A stretch of 64,000 bases of DNA, taken from Proteiniphilum sp. (GTDB lineage: Bacteria > Bacteroidota > Bacteroidia > Bacteroidales > Dysgonomonadaceae). A program made the translations under genes and the position numbers. Every line of letters begins with the position of its first letter. The first letter of the stretch is position 1. Of the stretch, positions 9,251 to 18,115 are shown piece by piece. The notes beneath the pieces are model-generated. The model had not been told where the DNA came from and did no database searches. It was given only the letters and a program-made list of their open reading frames with translations. The stretch lies in NCBI GenBank assembly GCA_016839025.1, contig JADLKK010000004.1:1-64000 (forward strand). The letters are read 5' to 3'.

Positions 9251-11404
9251 CTACAGTTCAAAGGCCGCCCGTACGCCAATCTCATTGAACCGGGCTTTGA
9301 AGAAGGAGGCGAAGAGTCCCGCATTGAAGAAACGGTTGCCGATGCCATAGCCCAGTTCACTGTAGGATTTGATTTGTGGTGTGTGGAGCTGGCTCAGGTA
9401 GAGTCGCTCCTTGTCTGCAAAGTCGGATACATAGGGGATATTTTTCAGGAGGAGAAAGGGTGATTCCAGCATGATGTGACCCTGCAGGTAGGAATCTGAG
9501 GCATTGTAGAGATCCCTGCTCAGCAGGTTGAAGTTTCCTCCCAGCCCGTCATCCCAGTTCTCCGGGAAATTGTTCTTCGAGAAGTAAACAAAATCGGCGA
9601 AATACTCCGTTTGCTGGTTGATGAACCTGCCGGCACCGATGTGGTATTGGATGGAATGCATCAATCCGAAATCAATCTTCTGGCTGATATCCAGCTCAAT
9701 ACGGTTGTGTTGGGAGGTGCTTCCCAACACATCCAGCAGGCTTCGGGAGAACTCAACCTTAAAAGTGGGGTAGTCCGAGCGGGCATAGATCTTTTGCCTG
9801 CCCTCGTAACGGTAATATTGCACCGGGGTCCAGCTGACCCGGATAAAGGGGGCAAACGATCGTTTTGTCCCAAACATCTTTTCTATGGGATCACTTTCGA
9901 TGCTTAACGATCGGAACATCACCTCGTGGGTTTTGCTCTTGCGGATATGGTAGTCGATCCCTGTTTGTAAAAGCAAACCGTTGGTGGCTTCCAATGTGTT
10001 GAATAGCTTAAGGTAGTAATCCTTGTAATAGGTGAGTGAAATGTCATCGAATGTGATGCCTTGTTCCGCCAGCCGCTCCCGGATCTGATCCACAAAAAGG
10101 GAGCTGTAGGTGGGATTGCCGTTGCCGATGGAAAAGGTGGTACTACCCATTCGCAGCGGTTCATAGTTCCAGGTGGTGGTCAGATCGGTGAAAAACTCCT
10201 TTCGGCGGAACATGTAGCCCGCAAAGGCATTCACCTGCAGGTTGCGGCTGCGTTTCAGGTCTGCCGTGAAGGATATCTTTTGCCGGTAGGTGACCCCGTC
10301 GCGGGAGCTGTAACCAAGCATCAGCGGGTTGAAGAGCCCGGAGTATCCGAACCGGGTCGATTTGTACTGGTAGCTGGAGCTGACCACCATGCGTTGTGCC
10401 ATCTGCTGGGCAATCCGGTTGTTGCCTGTTGAATCTGTTGCCGTTTTGGGTTTCTCATCTGTCGGTTGCTCTTGCCGGTAACGGGTGATCACATCGCTTT
10501 CCCTGGCTTGCAACGGTATGGGGCGTATCTGCTCCCAGAAAAGAGAATCACTCCGCAGCGGTACGGAATCGAGTCGTACCTTGTAGGAGTTGCTGATATT
10601 GAGCGACCGCTCCGGTTGCTGGATCTGACGCAGGGAAATCTCCTTGTAACTGATGCTGGCTAGATGCCTGCTAGCCAGTACATTTCCCAGGTAGGCTGCT
10701 TTCTGGTAGATGGTGATGCTGACAGGCAGGTAGTTGGTGATCCACTCATCGCCCATGGTCATCTCGAAAGAGAAGTCGGAAAAAATATCCAGTCCTTCAC
10801 CACGGAAAAAGATTACCCTCCAGGTTCCCCGCTCCACGATAAAAGAGCCTTGTAAGAGCTTCGGATTGTTGTATATGGGGGAGAAATGGATGTTGTAGTA
10901 GGTTTTGTCGTTCGCGGTGAAGGTCTGATACAGGCTGTAGTGGTAATATTTTGCCGTACTGAAACGAATGGGCATGAAGAAACTCTCCTCGTTGGTGGTC
11001 TCTCCATAGATGTTGATGTTCAGCAACTCAAACGGAATCAGGTCGATCTCCTTCTTTTTGGTTAGCGTACCGGTTACATGCCTGATGTCCTGGACATATA
11101 TGTTCGGATATTCGTAACGCAAATCGCTGATGGTCTCGATGAGTGCTTCATCATTGTCCGGATCATGCAGCACAAAGTCCGGAATCAGGTGGGTGTATTT
11201 GTAGAGAAAGTTCTTCCGGATTGTTTCCACGTAAGAGCGCACATAGACCTGGGCCGTGTAGCTTTCTACCAGCTCATTGTATTTTTCTGCAGCGCTCATT
11301 GCCCTGTTCAGAATCGTATCTGTCGGCAGACCGGATGTGAATGCGAGGCAATTCACGGTGGCAATGAACGGGAACACTATCAGTATGATGGCTCTTCTCT
11401 TCAT
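9251..11404 (-). CDS. DUF5686 outer-membrane-associated protein
   Basis: The 717-residue protein starts with a Sec signal peptide (residues 1-21). The remainder matches DUF5686, a Bacteroidetes family often attached to a CarboxypepD_reg domain, which is absent here. The C-terminal half alternates polar and aromatic residues as in an outer-membrane beta-barrel (for example [21 protein letters not shown]). Function is unknown; a surface role is inferred. A promoter-like pair on the minus strand (see 11413-11441) lies so close to the start codon that the message would have almost no leader. Confidence 0.85.
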   Translation of the reverse strand: MKRRAIILIVFPFIATVNCLAFTSGLPTDTILNRAMSAAEKYNELVESYTAQVYVRSYVETIRKNFLYKYTHLIPDFVLHDPDNDEALIETISDLRYEYPNIYVQDIRHVTGTLTKKKEIDLIPFELLNINIYGETTNEESFFMPIRFSTAKYYHYSLYQTFTANDKTYYNIHFSPIYNNPKLLQGSFIVERGTWRVIFFRGEGLDIFSDFSFEMTMGDEWITNYLPVSITIYQKAAYLGNVLASRHLASISYKEISLRQIQQPERSLNISNSYKVRLDSVPLRSDSLFWEQIRPIPLQARESDVITRYRQEQPTDEKPKTATDSTGNNRIAQQMAQRMVVSSSYQYKSTRFGYSGLFNPLMLGYSSRDGVTYRQKISFTADLKRSRNLQVNAFAGYMFRRKEFFTDLTTTWNYEPLRMGSTTFSIGNGNPTYSSLFVDQIRERLAEQGITFDDISLTYYKDYYLKLFNTLEATNGLLLQTGIDYHIRKSKTHEVMFRSLSIESDPIEKMFGTKRSFAPFIRVSWTPVQYYRYEGRQKIYARSDYPTFKVEFSRSLLDVLGSTSQHNRIELDISQKIDFGLMHSIQYHIGAGRFINQQTEYFADFVYFSKNNFPENWDDGLGGNFNLLSRDLYNASDSYLQGHIMLESPFLLLKNIPYVSDFADKERLYLSQLHTPQIKSYSELGYGIGNRFFNAGLFASFFKARFNEIGVRAAFEL

Positions 11405-11412
11405 TCAGACTG

Positions 11413-11441
11413 CAAACATACATTTTTTTTCAGAGCACAAA
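11413..11441 (-). promoter_or_regulatory. Candidate promoter of the DUF5686 gene
   Basis: On the minus strand a -33-like TTTG (11438-11441) and a perfect -7 box TATGTTTG (11413-11420) are separated by 17 bases, slightly short of the usual 19-20. The -7 box ends only eight bases before the start codon. Confidence 0.45.
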
Positions 11442-11523
11442 AAAAAATACTGGGGGAAGCCTAAAATAAAAATCATGAACGAAAAAAATGGGAAGGGACG
11501 ATTATCGCAAAAAAGTTCTCCTA

Positions 11524-11558
11524 TTTGATTCATCCTGTTAAAAAAAACTATATATTTG
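11524..11558 (+). promoter_or_regulatory. Candidate promoter of the Crp-type regulator gene
   Basis: A perfect -7 box TATATTTG lies at 11551-11558. A TTTG at 11524-11527 is 23 bases upstream, longer than the usual 19-20, so only the -7 element is convincing. Confidence 0.5.
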
Positions 11559-11563
11559 TGTTT

Positions 11564-11578
11564 TAGAACATAGTTCTA
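11564..11578. promoter_or_regulatory. Palindromic operator TAGAAC-ATA-GTTCTA
   Basis: This is a perfect 6-3-6 inverted repeat whose first base is five bases after the -7 box, so it covers the expected transcription start. Its place directly ahead of the regulator gene suggests autoregulation (inference). A very similar palindrome has the same five-base spacing from a TATATTTG box at 45780-45792. Confidence 0.6.
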
Positions 11579-11592
11579 TAACACTGGAGCTA

Positions 11593-12288
11593 GTGAACAG
11601 AAAAGAAATGGTGGATATAGCTTCCTCATTGCCTGATGTGTGGAGAATGTTAACCGCTGCTGAGCGTGATCAGTTGCGTAACAGTGCCCGTTTGGTTCAT
11701 TTTAAGAAAAATGAACTGATCTATCTGGAAGATGAAAACCCGAAAGATCTGATGATTCTCTTCAAGGGGAAGGTGAAGATTTTTAAAAGCGGAGTGGGGG
11801 GGAGAAGCCAGATTATTCGCATCATCCGTCCCGTTCAATATTTTGGTTACAGAGCCTATTTTGCCCGTGAGTCTTATGTTACTGCGGCGTCAGCTTTTGA
11901 GTCCTGTACCGTCTGCATGGTTCCGATGGAACTGATAGAACAGTTTCTGCGCAACAACGGAGAGATGGCGCTCTTTTTTATCCGGATGTTGTCGGTGGAT
12001 CTGGGAATTGCCGATCAGCGAGTGGTCAATTTAACACAGAAGCATGTGAGGGGAAGGCTGGCCGAATCGCTACTTTTTCTCAAGGAGAGCTACGGTTTGG
12101 AGGAGGATGGTGCCACCATCAACATCTATCTGGCCCGGGAGGATCTGGCCAATCTCTCCAACATGACCACCTCCAATGCTATCCGCACCCTTTCTAATTT
12201 TGTGAATGAGCGGATCATCACCATCGACGGCAGAAAGATCAAGATCATTGATGAAGAGAGGCTGCACAAGATCAGCAGGATCGGCTGA
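11593..12288 (+). CDS. Crp/Fnr-family transcriptional regulator
   Basis: The 231-residue reading begins at GTG 11593; the ATG at 11608 would shorten it by five residues and is equally possible. Residues 20-130 form a cyclic-nucleotide-binding-type beta-roll (IYLEDENPKDLMILFKGKVK). The C-terminal winged helix includes YLAREDLANLSNMTTSNAIR, the recognition region of Crp-type HTH domains. No cysteine cluster typical of FNR iron-sulfur sensors is visible. The gene sits behind a palindromic operator and ahead of a GH3-family gene that starts 86 bases downstream. Confidence 0.92.
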   Translation: MNRKEMVDIASSLPDVWRMLTAAERDQLRNSARLVHFKKNELIYLEDENPKDLMILFKGKVKIFKSGVGGRSQIIRIIRPVQYFGYRAYFARESYVTAASAFESCTVCMVPMELIEQFLRNNGEMALFFIRMLSVDLGIADQRVVNLTQKHVRGRLAESLLFLKESYGLEEDGATINIYLAREDLANLSNMTTSNAIRTLSNFVNERIITIDGRKIKIIDEERLHKISRIG

Positions 12289-12374
12289 TCTGCTTATATT
12301 TCTTAAAGTTTTGCCGGTTTCGCCCGATATTTGAGACAAGTCACTACCTTTGTCTCCTATTTGACTATGAAAGA

Positions 12375-13886
12375 ATGATTCAAAAAATCACCCGATCGAT
12401 TCTCACCTCCTACTACAGACCGGTGGAAACTTTTGTGAATGATCCGTACGGCATACAGCAGAAAACGCTGCAGCGATTGCTGCGGCATGGCTGTCGCACA
12501 CGCTACGGAAACGATCATCATTTTGCACGGGTCAGTGATGAAGATGCCTTTCGCAGGATCGTGCCTGTTGCGACCTATGAGTACCTGCGACCCTATCTCG
12601 ACCGCATCATCGTGGAGAAGCAAAAAAATGTGCTGTGGGATACACCCGTGAAATGGTTTGCCATGTCGTCCGGTACCACTGAAGAGAAGAGCAAGTATAT
12701 CCCCGTTACCCGTGAATCGTTGAAGAATGGCAACTACCGGGCAGGATACCATATGTTGGGCATCTATGCACATCATCACCCCGACACATCCTTTGTTTTG
12801 GGAAAATCATTGGTGCTGGGCGGTAGCCAACAAATCAACCGCATCGGTGACGGTATCTATACCGCTGATATTTCTGCGATTCTGATGAAGAACCTGCCAG
12901 CTCTCGCCAGGCGCAGGAGAACCCCGGAGAAGATTGCCCTGCTGCCAGACTGGGAAGAGAAATTGCAGAAGCTGGCTGAATATGCGATGGGGGCTGATAT
13001 TCGCTCATTGGTGGGGGTACCCTCCTGGATGCTGGTGCTGCTGAAGAAGATTGTGAATGACAGTGGGTGTATGATCACTGAGATCTGGCCCAACCTGGAG
13101 GTGTTCTTTCATGGCGGGGTCAGTTTCATCCCTTTTCAGGAACAATATGAGAAGCTGGTTTCATCTGACCGGATGCGATACTGGGAGACCTATAATGCTT
13201 CGGAAGGTTTCTTTGGGGTGCAGTTCGCCCCCGGCTCGAAGGATTTGCTGTTGCTGCTCGACAACGAGGTATATTATGAGTTTATCCCCGCAGAGCAGTG
13301 GATGAAGGAGAATCCGGAAGCGATACCCTTGAGTGGCGTGGAGACGGGTAGACAGTATGCCATGGTGATTTCCACCAGTGGCGGTCTCTGGCGATACAAA
13401 ATTGGCGATACCGTTGAGTTTACCTCCACCGATCCCTATCTCTTCCGGTTGACCGGCCGCACCAGGCAATTTATCAATGCCTTTGGAGAGGAGCTGATTG
13501 TAGACAATGCCGACAGGGCTCTGGATGAGGCGTGCCGCATAACCGGAGCCAAGATTACCGAGTATACCGCTGCCCCCATATTCTTTGGCGACAGCAACAA
13601 TGGTGCGCATGAGTGGCTGATTGAATTTGAAACAGCCCCCTGCGACCTATCCCTGTTTATCGAAAGCCTCGATGAGAGCCTGAAAAGACTGAATTCCGAC
13701 TACGAAGCAAAACGATCCTACAACCTCTCTCTGAGTCCCCCCGTGGTGAAAGTGATGGGGAGCGGGCTTTTTTATGAGTGGATGAAACAACGGGAGAAGG
13801 TGGGTGGACAACACAAAGTGCCGAAACTCGCCAACGACCGCAAATATGTGGATAGCATCCTGCAGTTTCTTGCTGCGAAATCCTAA
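12375..13886 (+). CDS. GH3 auxin-responsive-like acyl adenylating protein
   Basis: This 503-residue protein belongs to the GH3 family, best known from plants, where members adenylate jasmonate or auxin and couple them to amino acids. The adenylation motif SSGTTEEKSKYIPVT (near residue 98) corresponds to the ATP-binding loop, and later conserved blocks (YNASEGFFGVQ, GLWRYKIGDTVEF, FINAFGEELIV) are also in order. Bacterial members are common in Bacteroidetes but have no settled substrate. A TACCTTTG -7 box lies at 12345-12352, so it may have its own promoter. A cytoplasmic acyl-adenylate ligase is the safest description. Confidence 0.88.
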   Translation: MIQKITRSILTSYYRPVETFVNDPYGIQQKTLQRLLRHGCRTRYGNDHHFARVSDEDAFRRIVPVATYEYLRPYLDRIIVEKQKNVLWDTPVKWFAMSSGTTEEKSKYIPVTRESLKNGNYRAGYHMLGIYAHHHPDTSFVLGKSLVLGGSQQINRIGDGIYTADISAILMKNLPALARRRRTPEKIALLPDWEEKLQKLAEYAMGADIRSLVGVPSWMLVLLKKIVNDSGCMITEIWPNLEVFFHGGVSFIPFQEQYEKLVSSDRMRYWETYNASEGFFGVQFAPGSKDLLLLLDNEVYYEFIPAEQWMKENPEAIPLSGVETGRQYAMVISTSGGLWRYKIGDTVEFTSTDPYLFRLTGRTRQFINAFGEELIVDNADRALDEACRITGAKITEYTAAPIFFGDSNNGAHEWLIEFETAPCDLSLFIESLDESLKRLNSDYEAKRSYNLSLSPPVVKVMGSGLFYEWMKQREKVGGQHKVPKLANDRKYVDSILQFLAAKS

Positions 13887-13967
13887 AATTGAATAAAATA
13901 GCGCTCCCCTTTTCGCAGAATAAGAAAGAATGCGTAAATTTGCACGCTAAACCCGACTTGGAACAAG

Positions 13968-14783
13968 ATGAGAATACAACCATTCTATTTTTTGCTGATC
14001 ATTTTGGTGTTGAGTTCCTGTAACGAGTATAACAAGATCCTCAAAAGTACCGACAGAGACCTGAAATACACCTATGCGAAAAAATATTTCGAGGAAGGGA
14101 AGTACAATCGATCCATCACCCTCCTGGAAGAGCTGGTCACCTTTATGAAAGGTACTGCACAGGCCGAGGAGTCGCTTTACCTGCTGGCACAGAGCCACTA
14201 TAACGCGCGGGATTACTACTCAGCCACACAGGTGTTCACCACCTATTACAATACCTATCCCAACGGTGAATATACCGAGTCGGCCCTTTTCTACTCGGCT
14301 TACGGGATGTACCTGGATTCTCCCGATGCCCGTCTGGATCAGTCGAAGACCTATATGGCAATTGCTGAATTCCAGAAGTATATGGAACGTTACCCCCAGA
14401 CTGAACGAGCAGAACAGGCGAAAAACTATCTCTTTGAACTACAGGAGAAGCTGGCTTACAAGGAACTGCTCTCATCCCAACTCTACCTCAATCTCGGCAA
14501 TTACATGGGCAACAATTACGAATCGGCGGTGATCACAGCCCGGGAAGCAATGAAAAGCTATCCCTATTCCAAGTATCTGGAAGATTATCAGATGACCATT
14601 CTCCGGGCTCGTTACGAGTATGCGCAACGCAGTACGCTCCTGACACAGCCGGAGCGCTACCGCATGGTGGTGGATGAATACTTTAATTACACCAATTCAT
14701 TTCCGGAAGGGAAGTTCAAAGAGGAAGCCAACCGCTATTACCGGGAGGCACAGGCGAAGATTGACCAGTTGCCTACGGATTGA
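13968..14783 (+). CDS. bamD: Outer membrane assembly lipoprotein BamD
   Basis: BamD is the essential lipoprotein partner of BamA in the machine that inserts beta-barrel proteins into the outer membrane. The 271-residue protein has a signal peptide ending in the lipobox LSSC with Cys18 as the lipidated residue. It is followed by TPR-like helices (YFEEGKYNRSITLLEEL; YYSATQVFTTYYNTYPNGEY) that match the BamD/YfiO fold. A TAAATTTG -7 box lies at about 13932-13939. It heads a short cluster with the RNA polymerase omega gene and a DUF4293 gene. Confidence 0.93.
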   Translation: MRIQPFYFLLIILVLSSCNEYNKILKSTDRDLKYTYAKKYFEEGKYNRSITLLEELVTFMKGTAQAEESLYLLAQSHYNARDYYSATQVFTTYYNTYPNGEYTESALFYSAYGMYLDSPDARLDQSKTYMAIAEFQKYMERYPQTERAEQAKNYLFELQEKLAYKELLSSQLYLNLGNYMGNNYESAVITAREAMKSYPYSKYLEDYQMTILRARYEYAQRSTLLTQPERYRMVVDEYFNYTNSFPEGKFKEEANRYYREAQAKIDQLPTD

Positions 14784-14818
14784 TGAAAAGTGAAAACAAC
14801 AAACTAAGATAAACAACA

Positions 14819-15151
14819 ATGGATTACAGAAAAATTGCTGCAAATACCAACACCGAAACCCGTGATGTGATGAAGTTGTCGGAACCGGTAGGCAATGTCT
14901 ACGAAATGGTTCGTATCGTCAGCAAAAGAGCCAACCAGCTCTCTATTGAGATGAAACGTGACCTGGATACCAAGCTGCAGGAATTTGCGTCATACAGCGA
15001 CAATCTGGAGGAGGTATTTGAAAACCACGAACAGATTGAGATATCCCGCTTCTATGAAAAGCTTCCCAAGCCCTCACTGATGGCTATTGAAGAGTGGAAG
15101 GAAAGCCAGATCTTCTACCGCAACCCTGCCAAGGAGAAAGAGTTATTCTGA
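14819..15151 (+). CDS. rpoZ: RNA polymerase omega subunit (Rpb6-like)
   Basis: The 110-residue protein matches the Bacteroidetes form of the omega subunit, which helps RNA polymerase assemble. The core helix (VYEMVRIVSKRANQLS) resembles the Rpb6/omega fold, and the C-terminal stretch ending in NPAKEKELF is typical of the phylum. It is larger and more divergent than the proteobacterial omega. The gene begins 35 bases after bamD and its stop is four bases before the next start. Confidence 0.88.
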   Translation: MDYRKIAANTNTETRDVMKLSEPVGNVYEMVRIVSKRANQLSIEMKRDLDTKLQEFASYSDNLEEVFENHEQIEISRFYEKLPKPSLMAIEEWKESQIFYRNPAKEKELF

Positions 15152-15155
15152 GGCT

Positions 15156-15611
15156 ATGTTGCAACGGATTCAGACACTTTTTCTGCTGCTGGCAGCAGCA
15201 GCCATGCTGACCGCTTCGGTCACACCCCTGGCAACCTTTGGCTACAAGGGTGATGAGGTGCTTTTCGAAGCGATGGGAATCTATCTCAACGGCACCCTTA
15301 CCGACTCCACCTGGGGGCTCTTCGTGATGGGTGCCCTCAGTTCCCTGCTTTCGCTGGTAACCATCTTCCTCTACAAAAGGAGAATGTTGCAGATCCGGCT
15401 GTCGGTCTTTAATTCGGTCATCATGATTGGTTTTTACCTCTTTTTCGGATTTGTGCTCTACAAGGTTTATCCGGTGGAGAACCTGCAGTTTCAGCGTGTG
15501 GGCCTGGGAGGCATCATGCCGGTGATTGCCCTTATCCTGACCATGCTGGCTATCCGGAAGATTGGAGCCGATGAGGCACTGGTACGCTCCCTGAACCGCT
15601 TGAGGAGATAG
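15156..15611 (+). CDS. DUF4293 membrane protein
   Basis: From ATG 15156 this is a 151-residue protein with four predicted membrane segments (about 5-27, 50-72, 82-102 and 115-135) and a basic C-terminus. It matches DUF4293, a small family restricted to Bacteroidetes. Function is unknown. A longer in-frame reading overlaps the omega gene and is rejected because the membrane protein start fits the four-base gap. A strong terminator follows. Confidence 0.88.
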   Translation: MLQRIQTLFLLLAAAAMLTASVTPLATFGYKGDEVLFEAMGIYLNGTLTDSTWGLFVMGALSSLLSLVTIFLYKRRMLQIRLSVFNSVIMIGFYLFFGFVLYKVYPVENLQFQRVGLGGIMPVIALILTMLAIRKIGADEALVRSLNRLRR

Positions 15612-15631
15612 GGGTGATGATTCAGGCAGAG

Positions 15632-15667
15632 GCGGTATTCCGGTAGCATGGAATATCGCTTTTTTTT
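15632..15667 (+). terminator. Rho-independent terminator
   Basis: A ten-base-pair stem (GCGGTATTCC with GGAATATCGC, one G-U pair) with an eight-base loop is followed by eight T residues. It ends the bamD-rpoZ-DUF4293 transcript. Confidence 0.9.
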
Positions 15668-15714
15668 ATCTCCATCAGCCTGATGCGGACATTTTTTACA
15701 TTGGATTGTAGGTC

Positions 15715-16938
15715 ATGAGTAATGCAACCCTCTCAAACAGGAGATCCTTGTTCAACCGGCAGGTGATACTCTTCCTGGTGAGCCAGAACGTTTCCCTGTT
15801 TGGTTCGGCAGTGGTGGCTTATGCCATTATCTGGTACATCACCTTGGAAACCTCATCCGGAATGTGGCTGATGCTGACCACCATCTGTTCCATGTTGCCA
15901 CAGGTATTTGTCTCTCTTTGGGGAGGGGTATGGGCTGACCGATACAACCGAAAGGTGTTGATCATGCTCTCCGACGCTTTTATCGCGGTCTCCACGCTGG
16001 CGCTTGCCATCGCTTTTTGGTCGGGGTTCACCAGGCTTGAATTGTTGCTGGCAGTATCCGTGGTTCGTTCTATCGGTGCAGGAATCCAGATGCCCGCCGT
16101 CAATGCGATCTACCCGCAACTGGTGCCGCAGGAGAACCTTACCCGCGTACAGGGTATCAACCAGTCGGTCAGCTCGGTGCTGATGCTGTTGGCGCCAGCC
16201 GTGGGAGGAGTGGTGCTGGGAACCATGGATATTGCCTGGGCCTTCATGATCGATGTGGTGACAGCCTCGGCGGCGATCCTCATCCTTCGCTTGATTGTGG
16301 TGGAGAAGGTGGAGCGCACAGAGGAGCCGGCATCGGTATTCACCGAGCTCAAACAAGGAGTCCGGTATGCTTTTGGCAACCGATTGCTGAAAGGAATCAT
16401 TATCTGTTACGCCTTTTCCTTTTTCCTGATCACACCGGCAGCGGTACTCACCCCGCTCATGATTGAACGTAGCTTCGGAGGAGAGGTATGGCGCCTGACA
16501 GCCAATGAGATTGTCTGGACGGCTGGCTCTTTCGTGGGGGGGATCGCGGTGTCGCTCTATGGCAACATCAGGGATAAGATTTTGGCGATAGCCCTTTGTC
16601 TGGTTGCCTTCGGTATCTCTTTCACCCTGCTCGGACTCGCCGGCAATTTTGCGCTCTATCTTCTGGTGATGGGCTTCTCCGGTTTTTTTATGCCGGTGAT
16701 CGCTACCGCTGAGACAGTTTTTATCCAGGAGATCACAAAACCCGAAATGATGGGGAGGGTTTTCTCCATCATTCAGATCATCGCTTCCGCAGCAATGCCT
16801 GTGGCAATTCTTCTCTTTGGTCCATTGGCCGACGTGGTATCCGTGGAGATCCTGCTGATTGTCTCAGGGGCGCTGTTGGCAATTGTGGGGGTGGTATATC
16901 ATGCCACAAACAGGAGATCAGAACGTCCACTCCTCTGA
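15715..16938 (+). CDS. Major facilitator superfamily transporter
   Basis: The 407-residue protein has about twelve membrane segments and the MFS loop 2-3 motif GGVWADRYNRKVLIM. It resembles the drug or macrolide exporter-like group (DHA3/MefA-like), but the substrate cannot be inferred. The gene stands alone between the terminator at 15632 and a convergent peptidase gene; the 3' ends of the two genes overlap by 21 bases. Confidence 0.9.
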   Translation: MSNATLSNRRSLFNRQVILFLVSQNVSLFGSAVVAYAIIWYITLETSSGMWLMLTTICSMLPQVFVSLWGGVWADRYNRKVLIMLSDAFIAVSTLALAIAFWSGFTRLELLLAVSVVRSIGAGIQMPAVNAIYPQLVPQENLTRVQGINQSVSSVLMLLAPAVGGVVLGTMDIAWAFMIDVVTASAAILILRLIVVEKVERTEEPASVFTELKQGVRYAFGNRLLKGIIICYAFSFFLITPAAVLTPLMIERSFGGEVWRLTANEIVWTAGSFVGGIAVSLYGNIRDKILAIALCLVAFGISFTLLGLAGNFALYLLVMGFSGFFMPVIATAETVFIQEITKPEMMGRVFSIIQIIASAAMPVAILLFGPLADVVSVEILLIVSGALLAIVGVVYHATNRRSERPLL

Positions 16939-17835
16939 GGTCCTGGCCTTCCTGGTCTCACTCTCCGCAGGTAGGGCTGCCTTGGTCTGAATGGGCGCCG
17001 TGGTTGTGTTTTGGATCCCTGCTCCCTTGTAATAGGTGAGGAGCTGTGGCATGATCTCCTGGATGCGGGCTATCCTTTTGCTGTCGGTAGGGTGTGTGCT
17101 GAGAAACTCCGGAACCTGGGACCCGCCGCTTTGTGCCATCCGGGTCCAGAAAGGAACAGCCACCCGGGGATCGTAGCCGGCCATTGCCATGATGATCAAT
17201 CCGATCTCATCGGCTTCATACTCCTGCTTGCGGGCGTAGGGCATCATCACCCCATACTGTGCCCCCAGACCAAAAACGGTGCTTCCCAACTGCTGCATTG
17301 CCTGTGAGTTGCCCAGCAGACCACCTGCAATGGCACCCCCATATTGTAGCGCAATCTGTTGGCTCATCCGCTCGTTGGAGTGACGGGCAATCACATGTGC
17401 AATCTCGTGACCGATTACCACTGCCAGTGCATCCTCCGTTTGGGTCACCGGAAGCAGTCCGGTATAAATCACCACCTTTCCGCCCGGCATGGCAAAGGCA
17501 TTCACGCTGTTCTCTTTTACCAGCCGGAATTCCCAGGCATAGTTTTCCAACTCCGACTGATAACCGTTGTTGGTATAGAAGGTTTCTACTGCCTTCGCTA
17601 TACGGCTGCCGATGCGGGAGACCATCTGCGCATTGGTTGTGCCACTCTCCAGAGGTGCCGTACGAATGAAATCCTGGTATTGCTGCAGGCTGAGGGCTAT
17701 CACTTCATTGTTCGAGACAAGCTGCAGCTGCCGCCTTCCGGTGAAGGGTACGCTGCCGCAGGAGGATAACAACAACCCCGTTAACAGTAAGGTGAAGGTG
17801 AAACGGATGGACGTAAGGGCTTGTTTTTGTTTCAT
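16918..17835 (-). CDS. M48-family lipoprotein metallopeptidase
   Basis: The 305-residue protein has a lipoprotein signal peptide with the lipobox LSSC and Cys26. The zinc site is the HEIAH motif (His143, Glu144, His147) and a third ligand Glu207 in EYEADEIG. It resembles the periplasmic LoiP/BepA-type M48 peptidases that take part in outer-membrane quality control. A TACATTTG -7 box on the minus strand (17902-17909) is a possible promoter. Confidence 0.93.
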   Translation of the reverse strand: MKQKQALTSIRFTFTLLLTGLLLSSCGSVPFTGRRQLQLVSNNEVIALSLQQYQDFIRTAPLESGTTNAQMVSRIGSRIAKAVETFYTNNGYQSELENYAWEFRLVKENSVNAFAMPGGKVVIYTGLLPVTQTEDALAVVIGHEIAHVIARHSNERMSQQIALQYGGAIAGGLLGNSQAMQQLGSTVFGLGAQYGVMMPYARKQEYEADEIGLIIMAMAGYDPRVAVPFWTRMAQSGGSQVPEFLSTHPTDSKRIARIQEIMPQLLTYYKGAGIQNTTTAPIQTKAALPAESETRKARTSEEWTF

Positions 17836-17995
17836 AATATCTATTCTTTGCTAAGGGTTTGATACCGTTATTTGACATTGTGGCACCGATCTCCGCAGGG
17901 ACAAATGTATCAAAAAAAAGATTGCCCGTGCGAAAAGACCACACCTATTAAACAAGTTTCCACAAAAGTAGTTTATCGGACAGGGATTTTTTACT

Positions 17996-18026
17996 TTTGC
18001 AATTACCCTCAATTTTCTTATCTTTG
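17996..18026 (+). promoter_or_regulatory. Consensus promoter of parC
   Basis: TTTG (17996-17999), 19 bases, then TATCTTTG (18019-18026): both elements and the spacing match the Bacteroidetes primary sigma promoter. The expected start near 18033 gives an 80-base leader. The leader holds a tiny reading frame (ATG ACC ACT GAT TAG, 18044-18058) and a GCCTCC/GGAGGC hairpin (18066-18090). Confidence 0.75.
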
Positions 18027-18115
18027 GGCAATTTTTATTGCACATGACCACTGATTAGTGAAAATGCCTCCAGCTTCATTGTCCGGAGGCGGTTATTTTG
18101 TACATATACAGATCT

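Noticed and set aside
18098-18115. TTG start six codons upstream of parC
   Set aside because: The ATG at 18116 gives the usual N-terminus, and the upstream codons do not look conserved.
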